Part shown: positions 1-12,782 of the stretch, one piece after another
How the letters are laid out: each line of letters opens with the position of its first letter
Numbering within the stretch: position 1 is the stretch's first letter
DNA from: Pseudoduganella namucuonensis
GTDB lineage: Bacteria > Pseudomonadota > Gammaproteobacteria > Burkholderiales > Burkholderiaceae_D
Assembly (NCBI RefSeq): GCF_900116645.1
Contig: NZ_FPBO01000003.1
Coordinates: 1 to 64,000, forward strand
Direction of reading: 5' to 3'
DNA: 64,000 nt
Position numbers and translations under genes: made by a program
The notes under the pieces: model-generated
What the model was told of the DNA's origin: nothing
Database searches by the model: none
What the model saw: only the letters and a program-made list of their open reading frames with translations

Positions 1-930
<930 letters not shown>

Positions 931-942
931 GGAGAGACGACC

Positions 943-1728
943 ATGACCTATGAAACCCTGCGGATCTCCATCGAAGGCAAACTGGCCACCGTGACGCTGA
1001 ACCGTCCGGAAGTGCGCAACGCCTTCAACGAAAAAACCATCAACGAAATCACGCTGGCATTCGATGAACTGGGCGCCAGCGACGAGGTGCGCGCCATCGT
1101 GCTGGCGGCGAACGGCGCCGCCTTCTGCGCCGGCGGCGACTTGAACTGGATGAAGGCCATGGCCGGCTACACGGACGCGGAGAACACCGCCGACGCGATG
1201 CAACTGGCCGACATGCTGCGCACCATCTACCTGTGCCCCAAGCCGGTGGTGGCCAGGGTGCACGGCGACTGCTACGCCGGCGGCATGGGCCTGGTGGCCG
1301 CGTGCGACGTGGTGGTGGCGGCCGAGGCGGCCAATTTCTGCCTGAGCGAAGTGAAACTGGGACTGATTCCGGCTACCATTTCACCTTATGTGATCAAAGC
1401 CATGGGCGAAAACGCCGCGCGGCGCTACTTCCTGACCGCCGAGCGTTTCACGGCGGCGGAGGCGCACCGCGTCGGTTTCGCGCACGAGGTGGTGCCGGCG
1501 GCCGATATCGACGCGAAGGTCGCGGAGATCGTGAAGGCCCTGCTGGCCAACAGCCCGAACGCGGTCAAGGAGGCGAAGACGCTGGTGCGCGACGTGGCCG
1601 GCAAGCCGGTCGACGACGCCATGCTGGCCGACACGGCGCGGCGCATCGCGCAGATCCGCGCCTCCGAACAGGGCCGCGAGGGCGTGCGCTCCTTCCTGGA
1701 GAAGCGCAAGCCCTCCTGGCTGAATTAG
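943..1728 (+). CDS. liuC: Methylglutaconyl-CoA hydratase (enoyl-CoA hydratase family)
   Basis: A 261-residue enoyl-CoA hydratase/isomerase (crotonase) family protein. In the liu operon this position belongs to 3-methylglutaconyl-CoA hydratase, which makes HMG-CoA from the product of methylcrotonyl-CoA carboxylase. The crotonase signature is clear: AAFCAGGDLNWM at about residues 59-70 supplies one half of the oxyanion hole, and HGDCYAGGMGLVAACD at about 106-121 supplies the other. Length is normal for the family. The ATG at 943 follows GGAGAG with good spacing. The exact substrate is inferred from position between the carboxylase subunits and HMG-CoA lyase, because crotonase sequences alone do not fix substrate. 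Confidence 0.9.
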   Translation: MTYETLRISIEGKLATVTLNRPEVRNAFNEKTINEITLAFDELGASDEVRAIVLAANGAAFCAGGDLNWMKAMAGYTDAENTADAMQLADMLRTIYLCPKPVVARVHGDCYAGGMGLVAACDVVVAAEAANFCLSEVKLGLIPATISPYVIKAMGENAARRYFLTAERFTAAEAHRVGFAHEVVPAADIDAKVAEIVKALLANSPNAVKEAKTLVRDVAGKPVDDAMLADTARRIAQIRASEQGREGVRSFLEKRKPSWLN

Positions 1729-1762
1729 CCGGCGAACCCGTGGCATAACGAATGGAGTACTT

Positions 1763-3112
1763 TTGGAACCGAACCGACAAAGCGATTGGGTAGCACGCAG
1801 CCTGCGTAGTGTGTGGCACCCGTGCACGCAGATGCAGCACCACGCCCAGGGGGACAACCATGTGCCGCTGATCCCGGTCAGCCACGGCCGCGGCGCCTGG
1901 CTGTACGACCACGAGGGCCGGCGCTACCTGGACGCGATCAGCTCCTGGTGGGTGAACCTGTTCGGCCACGCCAACCCGCGCATCAACGCCGCGCTGAAGG
2001 ACCAGCTGGACCGGCTGGAGCACGCGATGCTGGCCGGTTTCACGCACGAGCCGGTGATCCAGCTGTCCGAGCGCCTGGCGGCGCTGACGGGCCACCAGCT
2101 GGGCCACGCGTTCTACGCCTCGGACGGCGCCTCCGCCGTGGAAATCGCCTTGAAGATGAGCTTCCATTCCTGGCGCAACAACGGCCGGGGCGACAAGCAG
2201 GAATTCGTCTGCCTCAAGGGCAGCTACCACGGCGAGACCATCGGCGCGCTGGCCGTGACGGACGTGGCGCTGTTCAAGGACGCCTACGGCCCGCTGCTGC
2301 GCGCCACGCAGACGGTGATGTCGCCGGACGCGCGCCAGGCCGCCGAGGGCGAGACCGCGCAGGACGTGGCCCGCCGCGCCGCCGCCGACGTCGAGCGCCT
2401 GTTCAATGAACGCGGCGACAAGATCGCCGCCATCATCATCGAACCGCTGGTGCAGTGCGCCACCGGCATGGCGATGCACGACCCGCTGTACCTGCGGCTG
2501 GTGCGCGACCTGTGCGACCGTCATTCGGTGCACTTGATCCTGGACGAGATCGCGGTCGGCTGCGGCCGCACCGGCACCTTCTTCGCCTGCGAGCAGGCCG
2601 GCGTGTGGCCGGACTTCCTGTGCCTGTCCAAGGGCATCAGCGGCGGCTACCTGCCGCTGTCGCTGGTGCTGTCGCGCGAGGAGGTCTACCAGGCCTTCTA
2701 CAGCAACGATGTGACGCGCGGCTTCCTGCACTCGCACTCCTACACCGGCAACCCGCTGGCCTGCCGCGCCGCGCTGGCCACGCTGGACATCTTCGAGGAG
2801 GACAATGTGCTGGTGAACAACCGCGCGCGCGCCGGTCGCCTGGGCAAGGCCCTGGCGCCGCTGGCCGGCCACGAGCGCATCCGCAACGCGCGCAACCGGG
2901 GCATGATCTGGGCCTTCGACGCCGTCGGCGTGGACAGCGCCTTCTCGCGCCGCTACTTCGCCGAGGCCACGCGCCAGGAACTGCTGCTGCGCCCCATCGG
3001 CTCCACCATCTACCTGATGCCGCCCTACATCCTCGACGACGAGGAAATCGACGGCCTGGCGGCGCGCACGCTGGCCGTGTTCGAGGCGACGCTCGCGGGC
3101 CAGGGGGGATAG
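1763..3112 (+). CDS. bioA: Adenosylmethionine-8-amino-7-oxononanoate aminotransferase
   Basis: BioA converts 8-amino-7-oxononanoate (KAPA) to 7,8-diaminononanoate using S-adenosylmethionine as amino donor, with PLP as cofactor. The 449-residue protein has class III aminotransferase features: WHPCTQMQ near the N-terminus (a BioA hallmark), the PLP-ring aspartate in LDEIAVGCGRTG (D261) and the Schiff-base lysine in LSKGISGGYLP (K290). The start is a TTG at 1763. The nearby ATG at 1752 is in a different frame, and the TTG gives the expected N-terminal length before the WHPCTQ motif. This is the first of four bio genes placed inside the liu operon; it is 4 bp from bioF. Confidence 0.95.
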   Translation: MEPNRQSDWVARSLRSVWHPCTQMQHHAQGDNHVPLIPVSHGRGAWLYDHEGRRYLDAISSWWVNLFGHANPRINAALKDQLDRLEHAMLAGFTHEPVIQLSERLAALTGHQLGHAFYASDGASAVEIALKMSFHSWRNNGRGDKQEFVCLKGSYHGETIGALAVTDVALFKDAYGPLLRATQTVMSPDARQAAEGETAQDVARRAAADVERLFNERGDKIAAIIIEPLVQCATGMAMHDPLYLRLVRDLCDRHSVHLILDEIAVGCGRTGTFFACEQAGVWPDFLCLSKGISGGYLPLSLVLSREEVYQAFYSNDVTRGFLHSHSYTGNPLACRAALATLDIFEEDNVLVNNRARAGRLGKALAPLAGHERIRNARNRGMIWAFDAVGVDSAFSRRYFAEATRQELLLRPIGSTIYLMPPYILDDEEIDGLAARTLAVFEATLAGQGG

Positions 3113-3115
3113 GCG

Positions 3116-4312
3116 ATGGAACTGCTGGCCAAACTGCAAACACAACTGGACGACCTCGAGGCGCGCAGCCTGATACGCAAGCGCCGCACGGTCGAAACGC
3201 CCTGCGGCCCGCGGCTGCGGGTGGACGGCCGCGACATGCTGTGCTTCAGCAGCAACGACTACCTGAGCCTGGCGGGCCATCCGCGCGTGGCGGAGGCGCT
3301 GCGCGAGGGCGTGTCGCTGTACGGCGCCGGCAGCGGCGCCTCGCACCTGATCAGCGGCCATAGCCGCGCGCACGCCGAGCTGGAGGAGCGCCTGGCGGAC
3401 TTCGTCGGCCCCTACCTGGAGTCGCCGCGGGCGCTGTACTTCTGCACCGGCTACATGGCCAACCTGGGCGTGTTGAACGGCCTGGCGGCCGGCGACAAGA
3501 ACACCGAGATCTTCTCCGAGTCGCTCAACCACGCCTCGCTGATCGACGGCGCGCGCCTGTCGCGCACCGCCTTGAAGGTGTATCCGCACGCGGACGTGGC
3601 GGCGCTGGCCGTGCTGCTGGCCGACAGCACCGCGACCAACAAGATCGTCGTCACCGACAGCGTGTTCAGCATGGATGGCGACCTGGCGCCGCTGCCCGAG
3701 CTGCTGGCCCTGTGCGAACGGCACGGCGCCTGGCTGGTGGTGGACGACGCGCACGGCTTCGGCACGCTGGGCGAGAGCGGCCGCGGCGCGCTGGAGCACT
3801 TCGACCTGCGCTCGCCCCACCTGGTCTACATGGGCACCCTGGGCAAGGCGGCCGGCGTGGGCGGCGCCTTCGTCGCGGCGCACAAGGTGGTGATCGAAAC
3901 GCTGATACAGAAATCGCGCCCCTACATCTTCACCACCGGCGCGCCGCCGGCGCTGGCGCACGCGCTGCTGGCCAGCGTCGACATCATCGCCGGCGACGAG
4001 GGGCGGGAACGGCGCGCGCACCTGCAGGCGCTGGTGGGCCAAATGGAACGCGGCCTGCAACTGGAGCGCTGGCGGCTGCTGCCGTCGCGCACGGCGATCC
4101 AGCCGGTCGTCATCGGCGAGAACGCCGAGACCATGCGCGCGGCCACCGCGCTGTACGCGCAGGGCCTGTGGGTGGGTGGCATCCGTCCACCCACCGTGCC
4201 GGTTGGCACGGCGCGCCTGCGCGTGGCGCTGGCGGCCGGCCACACCGCCGCCGAGGTCGGGCAACTGATCGCCGCTTTGAACGCACTGGAAAGGACCAAC
4301 CATGAGTCTTGA
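3116..4312 (+). CDS. bioF: 8-amino-7-oxononanoate synthase
   Basis: BioF condenses pimeloyl-thioester with alanine to give KAPA, the first committed step of biotin ring assembly. The 398-residue protein is a PLP-dependent alpha-oxoamine synthase. It carries [13 protein letters not shown] near the N-terminus, [11 protein letters not shown], the [11 protein letters not shown] motif and the PLP lysine in [12 protein letters not shown] (K244). It starts 4 bp after the bioA stop, and its 3' end overlaps the bioD start by 11 bp, so translation of the bio genes is probably coupled. Nothing in it is unusual. Confidence 0.96.
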   Translation: MELLAKLQTQLDDLEARSLIRKRRTVETPCGPRLRVDGRDMLCFSSNDYLSLAGHPRVAEALREGVSLYGAGSGASHLISGHSRAHAELEERLADFVGPYLESPRALYFCTGYMANLGVLNGLAAGDKNTEIFSESLNHASLIDGARLSRTALKVYPHADVAALAVLLADSTATNKIVVTDSVFSMDGDLAPLPELLALCERHGAWLVVDDAHGFGTLGESGRGALEHFDLRSPHLVYMGTLGKAAGVGGAFVAAHKVVIETLIQKSRPYIFTTGAPPALAHALLASVDIIAGDEGRERRAHLQALVGQMERGLQLERWRLLPSRTAIQPVVIGENAETMRAATALYAQGLWVGGIRPPTVPVGTARLRVALAAGHTAAEVGQLIAALNALERTNHES

Positions 4313-5168
4313 TGACATCACCTCCGCGGCCATCGCGCCCCACGCGGACGCGCCGGACGTGCTGGTGGCCGACGCCACCGGTGGCGCCGCCGCCGTCGGC
4401 GGGGTTGTGCCGGCGGCGCCGGCCACCGCGCCCGCCGCCGCCGCGGCGCCCGCCGGCTGGCCGCCGCGCTTCTGCTGCTTCGTGACGGGCACCGACACCG
4501 AGATCGGCAAGACGCTGGTCTCGTCCGCGTTGCTGCACGCGCTGGTGCAGCAGGGCGTGCGCGCCTGCGGCATGAAGCCGGTGGCCGCCGGCGCGGAATT
4601 GCGCGACGGCGCGCTGCGCAACGACGACGCCGACCAGCTGATCGCGGCCGGCAACGTCACCATGCCGCAATCGCTGACCACGCCCTACATGCTGAGGGAG
4701 CCGGCCGCGCCGCACATCGCCGCCGCCCTGGAGGGCGTGACCATCGATCCGGTGCCCATCCTGGCCGCCTACCTGGAAATCGCCGCCGCGTCCGACGCGG
4801 TGGTGGTGGAGGGCGTGGGCGGCTTCCGCGTGCCCCTGAACGACACCTTCGACACCGCCGACCTGGCGCAGCAATTGAACCTGCCGGTGATCCTGGTGGT
4901 AGGCTTGCGGCTGGGCTGCATCAGCCACGCCTTGCTGACGGTGGAAGCCATCGCCGCGCGCGGACTGAAGCTGGCGGGCTGGGTCGCCAACGAAACGCAA
5001 GCCGAAATGAACTTCGCCGACGAGAACGTCGACGCGCTGAAGCAGCGCATCGACGCACCGCTGCTGGGCCGGATACCGCGCCTGGCGCAGCCTGGCGCTG
5101 CCGCCGCCGCCGAATACCTGAATCTGGCCGGGCTGCCGAACTGGCCGTCCCGCCGCAACACCATTTGA
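4302..5168 (+). CDS. bioD: Dethiobiotin synthetase with Ala/Pro-rich N-terminal extension
   Basis: BioD is the ATP-dependent carboxylase that closes the ureido ring of dethiobiotin from 7,8-diaminononanoate and CO2. The P-loop variant GTDTEIGKT sits at residues 63-71, followed by MKPVAAG and the [12 protein letters not shown] motif. In most BioD proteins this P-loop lies within the first 20 residues, so this one has about 55 extra residues, rich in alanine and proline, before the catalytic core. No better start codon lies just upstream of the P-loop, and the ATG at 4302 overlaps bioF as expected in a coupled operon, so the extension seems real. Its role is unknown and it may be a disordered leader. 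Confidence 0.94.
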   Translation: MSLDDITSAAIAPHADAPDVLVADATGGAAAVGGVVPAAPATAPAAAAAPAGWPPRFCCFVTGTDTEIGKTLVSSALLHALVQQGVRACGMKPVAAGAELRDGALRNDDADQLIAAGNVTMPQSLTTPYMLREPAAPHIAAALEGVTIDPVPILAAYLEIAAASDAVVVEGVGGFRVPLNDTFDTADLAQQLNLPVILVVGLRLGCISHALLTVEAIAARGLKLAGWVANETQAEMNFADENVDALKQRIDAPLLGRIPRLAQPGAAAAAEYLNLAGLPNWPSRRNTI

Positions 5169-5186
5169 ATACAACGAGGAATCAAC

Positions 5187-6236
5187 ATGTCGCAAGCGAA
5201 TCTGCAAGAACCGAAAGCCGTCGAACTGCACCGTCCCGCCAAGGCCATCACGCTGCCGGAGGCCGCCACCTGGCCACTGGACGACGTGATGGCGCTGTTC
5301 GAGCTGCCCTTCAATGAGCTGATGTTCCGCGCCCAGCAAACCCACCGGGCCAACTTCCCGGACGGCGACGTGGAACTGGCCACGCTGCTGTCGATCAAGA
5401 CCGGCGGCTGCGAGGAGGATTGCGGCTACTGCCCGCAGGCCGCGCGCTACGACACCGGCGTGGAGGCCAAGAAGATCCTGGACCTGGACACGGTGCTCGA
5501 CGCCGCCCGCCAGGCCAAGGACAACGGCGCGACCCGCTTCTGCATGGGCGCCGCCTGGCGCAGCCCGAAGGATCGCGACATGGACAAGGTGGAAACCATG
5601 GTGCGCGAGGTGAAGGCCCTGGGCCTGGAAACCTGCGCCACGCTGGGCATGCTGGAGGAGCAGCAGGCCGAGCGCCTGAAGGCCGCCGGCCTGGACTACT
5701 ACAACCACAACCTGGACACCGCGCCCGAGTTCTACAACAACGTGATCTCCACCCGCGAATACCAGGACCGCCTGGACACGCTGGGCCACGTGCGCAACGC
5801 CGGCCTGAAGGTCTGCTGCGGCGGCATCGTGGGCATGGGCGAGACGCGTCTGCAGCGCGCCGGCCTGATCGCGCAGCTGGCCAACCTGAACCCCTATCCC
5901 GAGTCGGTGCCGGTCAACCACCTGGTGCAGGTGGAGGGCACGCCGCTGCACGGCATGGACCCGCTGGACCCGTTCGAATTCGTGCGCACCATCGCGGTGG
6001 CGCGCATCACGATGCCGAAGGCGCGCGTGCGCCTGTCCGCCGGCCGCCGCCAGATGGGCGAGGCGGTGCAAGCCATGTGCTTCCTGGCCGGCGCCAACTC
6101 CATCTTCTACGGCGACAAGCTGCTCACCACCGACAACCCGGAGGCGAACGACGACCGCGCGCTGCTGGCCAAGCTGGGCCTCTCCACCCGCGCCAACACG
6201 CTGGAGTCGGTGCAGAAGGAAAGCTGCGCCTGCTAA
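5187..6236 (+). CDS. bioB: Biotin synthase (radical SAM)
   Basis: BioB inserts sulfur into dethiobiotin to give biotin, using a radical SAM [4Fe-4S] cluster and a sacrificial [2Fe-2S] cluster. The radical SAM cysteines are C75, C79 and C82 in [10 protein letters not shown]. Further conserved motifs are YYNHNLDT and [10 protein letters not shown], and the C-terminal half has [11 protein letters not shown] and FYGDKLLTT. The length of 349 residues is typical. An AACGAGGA ribosome site precedes the ATG. It is the last bio gene before the biotinylated subunit gene liuD, 75 bp downstream. Confidence 0.97.
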   Translation: MSQANLQEPKAVELHRPAKAITLPEAATWPLDDVMALFELPFNELMFRAQQTHRANFPDGDVELATLLSIKTGGCEEDCGYCPQAARYDTGVEAKKILDLDTVLDAARQAKDNGATRFCMGAAWRSPKDRDMDKVETMVREVKALGLETCATLGMLEEQQAERLKAAGLDYYNHNLDTAPEFYNNVISTREYQDRLDTLGHVRNAGLKVCCGGIVGMGETRLQRAGLIAQLANLNPYPESVPVNHLVQVEGTPLHGMDPLDPFEFVRTIAVARITMPKARVRLSAGRRQMGEAVQAMCFLAGANSIFYGDKLLTTDNPEANDDRALLAKLGLSTRANTLESVQKESCAC

Positions 6237-6311
6237 GGACGCGGCGGTGACGGGAAACACCGCACGAACACTCATAAAAAATACCGGCCACGAGCTGAAT
6301 AGAGAGAGACC

Positions 6312-8366
<2,055 letters not shown>

Positions 8367-8376
8367 GGAGGACGGG

Positions 8377-9309
8377 ATGCGTATTTTGCTGCACAGGGCG
8401 GATGGCTCGCACGAGCCCTGGATCAAGGACTTCGGACGCCATCTGCCGGAGGCCGAGGTGCATGTCTGGAAGGAGGGCGAGCGCGCGCCACGCTGCGACT
8501 ACGCGGTGCTGTGGGCGCCGCCGGAGGCGATGCTGCGCGACCTGGCCGAGGTGAAGGCCATCCTGCTCACCGGCGCCGGCGCGGACGCCATCATGAAACA
8601 CGAGGCCCGGCTGCCCAGGCACATCCCCATCGTCCGCCTGGGCGACGCGGGCATGGGCATGCAGATGGCGGAGTACGTGACGCACGCGGTGCTGCGCTAC
8701 TTCCGCCGCATGCACGAATACGAGGCGCAGGCGCGCGTGGGCGACTGGCTGCAGCTGCCCTACGGCCACAAGGAGGATTTCGCGGTGGGCGTGCTGGGCA
8801 TGGGCGTGCTGGGCACCCGCGTGCTGGAGGCGTTGAAGACCTTCGGCTTCCCGCTGCGCGCCTGGAGCCGCACCGAGAAGTCCATGGAGGGCGTGCAGTG
8901 CTTCCATGGCGAGAGCGGCCTGGACACCTTCCTGCGCGGCTCGCGCGTGGCCGTGTGCATGCTGCCGCTGACGGCGGAGACCGGCAACATCCTCAACCGC
9001 GCCAACATGAGCAAGCTGCCGCAGGGCGCCTTCGTGATCAACGTGGCGCGCGGCGCCCACCTGGCCGAGCCGGACCTGCTGACGCTGGTAAAGTCCGGCC
9101 ACATCGCCGCCGCCACGCTGGACGTGTTCCGCAACGAGCCGCTGCCGGCGCAGCACCCGTTCTGGCAAGAGCCCCGCATCACCATCACGCCGCACATCTC
9201 GGCCCTGACCTTGCGCCGCGAAAGCGTGCTGCAGATCGCCGGGAAGATCCGCCTGCTCGAGCTGGGGCGGCCGGTCGCGGACACCATCAACCGAGAGCAA
9301 GGATATTGA
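8377..9309 (+). CDS. Glyoxylate/hydroxypyruvate reductase A-like D-2-hydroxyacid dehydrogenase
   Basis: A 310-residue NAD(P)-dependent D-isomer 2-hydroxyacid dehydrogenase, closest in layout to GhrA (glyoxylate/hydroxypyruvate reductase A). The Rossmann motif is GVLGMGVLGTRV, and the catalytic triad is visible as Arg in NVARGAH, Glu in NEPLP and His in TPHISALT. The reading frame is open further upstream, but the ATG at 8377 follows GGAGGACGGG directly after the liuD stop and gives the normal family N-terminus (MRILLHRADG). It sits between liuD and liuE in the same operon. No step of leucine breakdown needs this enzyme, so its job here is unclear; it may reduce a 2-oxoacid side product. Confidence 0.85.
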   Translation: MRILLHRADGSHEPWIKDFGRHLPEAEVHVWKEGERAPRCDYAVLWAPPEAMLRDLAEVKAILLTGAGADAIMKHEARLPRHIPIVRLGDAGMGMQMAEYVTHAVLRYFRRMHEYEAQARVGDWLQLPYGHKEDFAVGVLGMGVLGTRVLEALKTFGFPLRAWSRTEKSMEGVQCFHGESGLDTFLRGSRVAVCMLPLTAETGNILNRANMSKLPQGAFVINVARGAHLAEPDLLTLVKSGHIAAATLDVFRNEPLPAQHPFWQEPRITITPHISALTLRRESVLQIAGKIRLLELGRPVADTINREQGY

Positions 9310-9310
9310 A

Positions 9311-10222
9311 ATGAGCAGTCTGCCCAAGCAAGTGAAGATCGTCGAAGTGGGCCCGCGCGACGGCCTGCAGAACGAGAAGGAAACCATCTCCGCCGAGGTG
9401 AAGACCGAACTGGTGAACCGCCTCACCAGCGCCGGCTTCGCCAACATCGAGGCGGCGTCGTTCGTGTCGCCCAAGTGGGTGCCGCAGATGGCCACCAGCA
9501 AGGAGGTGATGGCCGCGATCGCGCGCAAGCCCGGCACCATCTATTCCGCGCTGACGCCGAACATGCAGGGCTTCGAGGCGGCGCTGGCCGCCAGGGCGGA
9601 CGAGGTGGTGATCTTCGGCTCGGCCTCGGAGGCGTTCTCGCAAAAGAACATCAACTGCTCGATCGCGGAATCGATCGCGCGCTTCGTCGACGTGGCCAAG
9701 GCGGCCAAGGACAACGGCCTGCGCCTGCGCGGCTCGGTCAGCTGCGCGTTCGGCTGCCCCTACCAGGGCGAGGTGCCGCTGGACGCGGTGGCGGACGTGG
9801 TGGGCCGCATGCGCGACCTGGGCTGCGACGAGATCGACATGGCCGACACCATCGGCGTGGCCACGCCGCGCAAGACGCAGGCGGTGATGGAACGCGCCGC
9901 CGGCGTGTTCCGGCTGGATGGCCTGTCCGGCCACTTCCACGACACCTACGGCCAGGCGCTGGCCAACATCTACGCCAGCCTGGAGGTGGGGATCGCGATC
10001 TACCACTCGTCCGTGTCGGGCCTGGGCGGCTGCCCCTACGCCAAGGGCGCGACCGGCAACGTGGCCACCGAGGACGTGCTGTACATGCTGAACGGGCTGG
10101 GCATCGAAACCGGCATCGACCTCGACATCGTGGTGGACGCCGGCCAGTACATCTCCAGCGTGCTGGGCCGCAAAGGCTCCAGCCGCGCCGGCAACGCCCT
10201 GGCCGCCAAGCGCGCGGGCTAG
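9311..10222 (+). CDS. liuE: Hydroxymethylglutaryl-CoA lyase
   Basis: HMG-CoA lyase splits HMG-CoA into acetyl-CoA and acetoacetate, the last step of the leucine/isovalerate pathway. The 303-residue TIM-barrel protein has the N-terminal GPRDGLQNEK motif, FGCPYQGEVP, the metal-binding GHFHDTYGQALAN and the active-site signature GLGGCPYAKGATGN. It begins 1 bp after the previous stop, so the operon is continuous. It is the last gene of the operon: the minus-strand permease gene begins its stop codon 16 bp downstream. No clear terminator was seen between the convergent genes. Confidence 0.96.
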   Translation: MSSLPKQVKIVEVGPRDGLQNEKETISAEVKTELVNRLTSAGFANIEAASFVSPKWVPQMATSKEVMAAIARKPGTIYSALTPNMQGFEAALAARADEVVIFGSASEAFSQKNINCSIAESIARFVDVAKAAKDNGLRLRGSVSCAFGCPYQGEVPLDAVADVVGRMRDLGCDEIDMADTIGVATPRKTQAVMERAAGVFRLDGLSGHFHDTYGQALANIYASLEVGIAIYHSSVSGLGGCPYAKGATGNVATEDVLYMLNGLGIETGIDLDIVVDAGQYISSVLGRKGSSRAGNALAAKRAG

Positions 10223-10237
10223 GCACCCAAGCCGAGC

Positions 10238-12661
10238 TTAGTCGCGCAGCGCGCGCGCCGGCGCGATGCGCATCGCCGCCAGCGTATGGCGCGCGGTCGC
10301 CGCGGCCACCACCAGCGATGTCAGCGCCAGCGCCACCACCGGCGCCCACCCGCCCAGCGCCGAGCGCTCGGCGAACGGCGCCAGGTAGCGCTGTATCGCC
10401 AGCCACGCCGGGGGCAGCCCGGCCACCGCGGCGGCGGCCGTCAGCAGCAGGAATTCGCGTCCGACCAGCGCGCCGATGGCCCTGCGGCCCGCGCCATGCA
10501 GCTTGCGCAGCACGATCTCGCGCTCGCGCCGCTGCACGCTGTGCGCGGCCAGCACATGGATGCCGAAGGCCGCCAGCGCAAACACCACCACCGTCGCGCA
10601 GGCCAGCAGCCTGGCCAGGCGCACATCGTCGGCATAGGCGCGCCGGTAGTAACCGGCGGCGGCTTGCATCAGCGGTTCGCGGTCCGGGTAATAGCGGCTC
10701 CACGCGGCGGCGATGTCGCGCTGCAGCGAGGCCGGCGCGTCGGCGCGCATCCGCACGGTGAGCAGCCTGCTGTCGCGCGCCAGATCGTAGACGATGGGCC
10801 GCGCCGGATCGCGCAAGGTCTCCCAACGCAGGTCCGGCGCGATGCCGATGACGCGCTGCCGGGTGCCGTCGATGCGCTGGCCCAGCGCCTGCTGCGCCGA
10901 TTGCCAGCCCAGCGCGCGCAGCGCCGCCATGTTGATCATCACGTTCTGCTCGCCGTCCTCCGCCAGCCGGTCCACGGCCGGATCGAAGCCGCGCCCGGCC
11001 AAGGCCCGCAGGCCGTAGACGCGGAAGAAATCCGGGCCGACCATCTGCACCGACAGCGCGACCTCGCTGCCGTCGACGCGCCTGGCGCTCTCGCTGCCGC
11101 GCGTGCCGGTGCCGTTGTCGCGTCCCGGCACCTCCCGGCTGTCCGCCACGCCCTCGACGCCCGGCAGTCGCGCCACCGCGTCGCGGAAGGCGGCGGCGAC
11201 GGGCTCCGTCGCGCTCTCATGCAACTCCACCACCAGCAGCGGCGCCGGATCGAAGCCGGGCGGCGCGGCGGCGGCGAACCGCGTCTGCCACAGGATGGCC
11301 AGGGCCACGCTGGCCATCGCCATCGCGGCGGCGAACTGGGCGGCCGTCAGCAGGCGCCGCGTCCAGGCGCCCCCCGCGGTCTCGCCGCCGCGGTGCGCCA
11401 GCGTCTCGCGCACGTCGACGCCGCGCGCCAGCCAGCCCGGATACAGGCCGGCCGCGGCGCCGACCAGCACGCCGAACAGCAGGCCGGCGGCGGTCGCCTC
11501 CGGCGTGAACATGCCGGCCAGCTGGCGCTCCAGCAATTCGGACGCCAGCGGCAGCAGCAGCCAGGCCATCAGCAAGCCCAAGGCGGCGGCGGCCAGCGAC
11601 AGCAGCACCGCCTCGGCCATGAACTGCCGCAGCAACTGGCTGGTGGTGGCGCCGAGCACCCGGCGCACGACGATTTCGCGCTGGCGCCGCAGCGTGCGCA
11701 CCGTCGCCAGGTTGACGTAGTTGACCACCGCCAGCAGCAGGACCAGCAGCCCGGCCGCGCCGATCGCCAGCACCATGGCCCGGTCGCCGCGCTGGCCGGT
11801 GCCCATCGTATTGGCGACGCTGCGGTCGAAATAGGCGTCGGCCAGCGGGCCGAGGCCGATGTCGACCATCTTGCGGCCGCCCAGCGCGAGCTTCATTTCC
11901 GGCGCCGACAGATTCTGCCAGGGCGCGCGGTCGACCGCGTCCTGCAGCGCGGTTTGCAAGGCTCGCGGCGTCACGGTGGCGCCGGTCTTGACGTAGATGC
12001 GCCCGCCGATGCCCATCCAGTTGGACAGCGCGTCGAGGCGCTCGCGCTCCGGCCACAGCGCGCTGCCGGTTCCCACCAGGGCCGTGAACTGCACGGTACT
12101 GTTGGATGGACGGTCGGCCAGCACGGCGCGCACTTGCAGCGGCTGCCGGTCGATCTCCACGGTACGGCCCAAAGCGGCGGCCTCGCCGAACAGCCGCAAC
12201 GCGGTTTGCCGTGTCAGCGCCAGGCCGTCCGGCCGGGTCAGGGCCTGCCGCAAATCGCCTTCCACGGCATGCAAGCCGGCGATGTCCTGGAAGGCGGGAT
12301 CGACGGCGGTGACGTCGAACTCCAGCGGGCGGCCCCGCAGTTGCAGCGTGGCCTTGCGCGGCCACCATGCGCTTACCTGCAGCGGCAATCCGCTTTGCAG
12401 CGCCACGCCGCGCAGCGCGAACGGTGTGTACTCCATCCACTGCGGTTGCGGGATGAAGTTGAGGCGGTGCTTGATCACGAATACGCGCTCGCGGTCCGGC
12501 ACGTCGCTGTCGTAGCTGAAGGAATAGTGGACAAATCCCAGCAGCAGGAAACAGACCGCAAAGCCGGTCGCCAGGCCGAGGATCTCCACCGCGGAATGCA
12601 GCGGCTGACGCAGCAGCAGGCGCCAGCCGACGCGAAAGTCGCACAGGTTCATGGCGTTCAT
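10238..12661 (-). CDS. MacB-like (FtsX-domain) ABC transporter permease
   Basis: An 807-residue inner-membrane permease with two FtsX/MacB-type permease halves. Each half has a periplasmic domain, and three-helix clusters occur at the end of each half (for example the run AMVLAIGAAGLLVLLLAVV). The frame is open further upstream, but that part reads antisense-like arginine-rich sequence and a leftover ATPase motif. The chosen ATG at 12661 yields MNAMNLCDFRVGWRLLLRQ, a typical cytoplasmic start for this permease family, and overlaps the TGA of the short upstream reading frame. Such permeases normally need a cognate ATPase encoded next door. Here only a remnant is present, so the transporter may be inactive or may borrow an ATPase. 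The adaptor gene lies just upstream. Confidence 0.85.
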   Translation of the reverse strand: MNAMNLCDFRVGWRLLLRQPLHSAVEILGLATGFAVCFLLLGFVHYSFSYDSDVPDRERVFVIKHRLNFIPQPQWMEYTPFALRGVALQSGLPLQVSAWWPRKATLQLRGRPLEFDVTAVDPAFQDIAGLHAVEGDLRQALTRPDGLALTRQTALRLFGEAAALGRTVEIDRQPLQVRAVLADRPSNSTVQFTALVGTGSALWPERERLDALSNWMGIGGRIYVKTGATVTPRALQTALQDAVDRAPWQNLSAPEMKLALGGRKMVDIGLGPLADAYFDRSVANTMGTGQRGDRAMVLAIGAAGLLVLLLAVVNYVNLATVRTLRRQREIVVRRVLGATTSQLLRQFMAEAVLLSLAAAALGLLMAWLLLPLASELLERQLAGMFTPEATAAGLLFGVLVGAAAGLYPGWLARGVDVRETLAHRGGETAGGAWTRRLLTAAQFAAAMAMASVALAILWQTRFAAAAPPGFDPAPLLVVELHESATEPVAAAFRDAVARLPGVEGVADSREVPGRDNGTGTRGSESARRVDGSEVALSVQMVGPDFFRVYGLRALAGRGFDPAVDRLAEDGEQNVMINMAALRALGWQSAQQALGQRIDGTRQRVIGIAPDLRWETLRDPARPIVYDLARDSRLLTVRMRADAPASLQRDIAAAWSRYYPDREPLMQAAAGYYRRAYADDVRLARLLACATVVVFALAAFGIHVLAAHSVQRREREIVLRKLHGAGRRAIGALVGREFLLLTAAAAVAGLPPAWLAIQRYLAPFAERSALGGWAPVVALALTSLVVAAATARHTLAAMRIAPARALRD

Positions 12662-12753
12662 GCCGCTTGCGGCGCGCGCGATCGCCACCCGCCGCCGCTG
12701 GCCAGGATATCCCCTGCCCGATGGATTTTGCCGATGCCGACGAATTTGAGCAT
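12658..12753 (-). pseudogene. Remnant of the MacB-type ATP-binding subunit gene
   Basis: Between adaptor and permease, where the ATPase gene normally lies, only about 96 bp remain. The remnant starts with a ribosome site (AAGGGA) and ATG, and reads MLKFVGIGKIHRAGD, which resembles the N-terminus of MacB/LolD-type ATPases. Immediately after, in another frame, the DNA encodes GQRRRVAIARA (about 12676-12708), a close match to the ABC signature and its following helix (GQQQRVAIARA). Walker A, Q-loop, Walker B and the C-terminus are missing. This is best explained by internal and 3' deletions of the ATPase gene, leaving a 31-codon reading frame that ends in an ATGA overlap with the permease. The remnant reading is inference from motif matches. 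Confidence 0.6.
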
Positions 12754-12782
12754 GTGCGTCCCTTGTTGGTTGTGGTGTGAAT

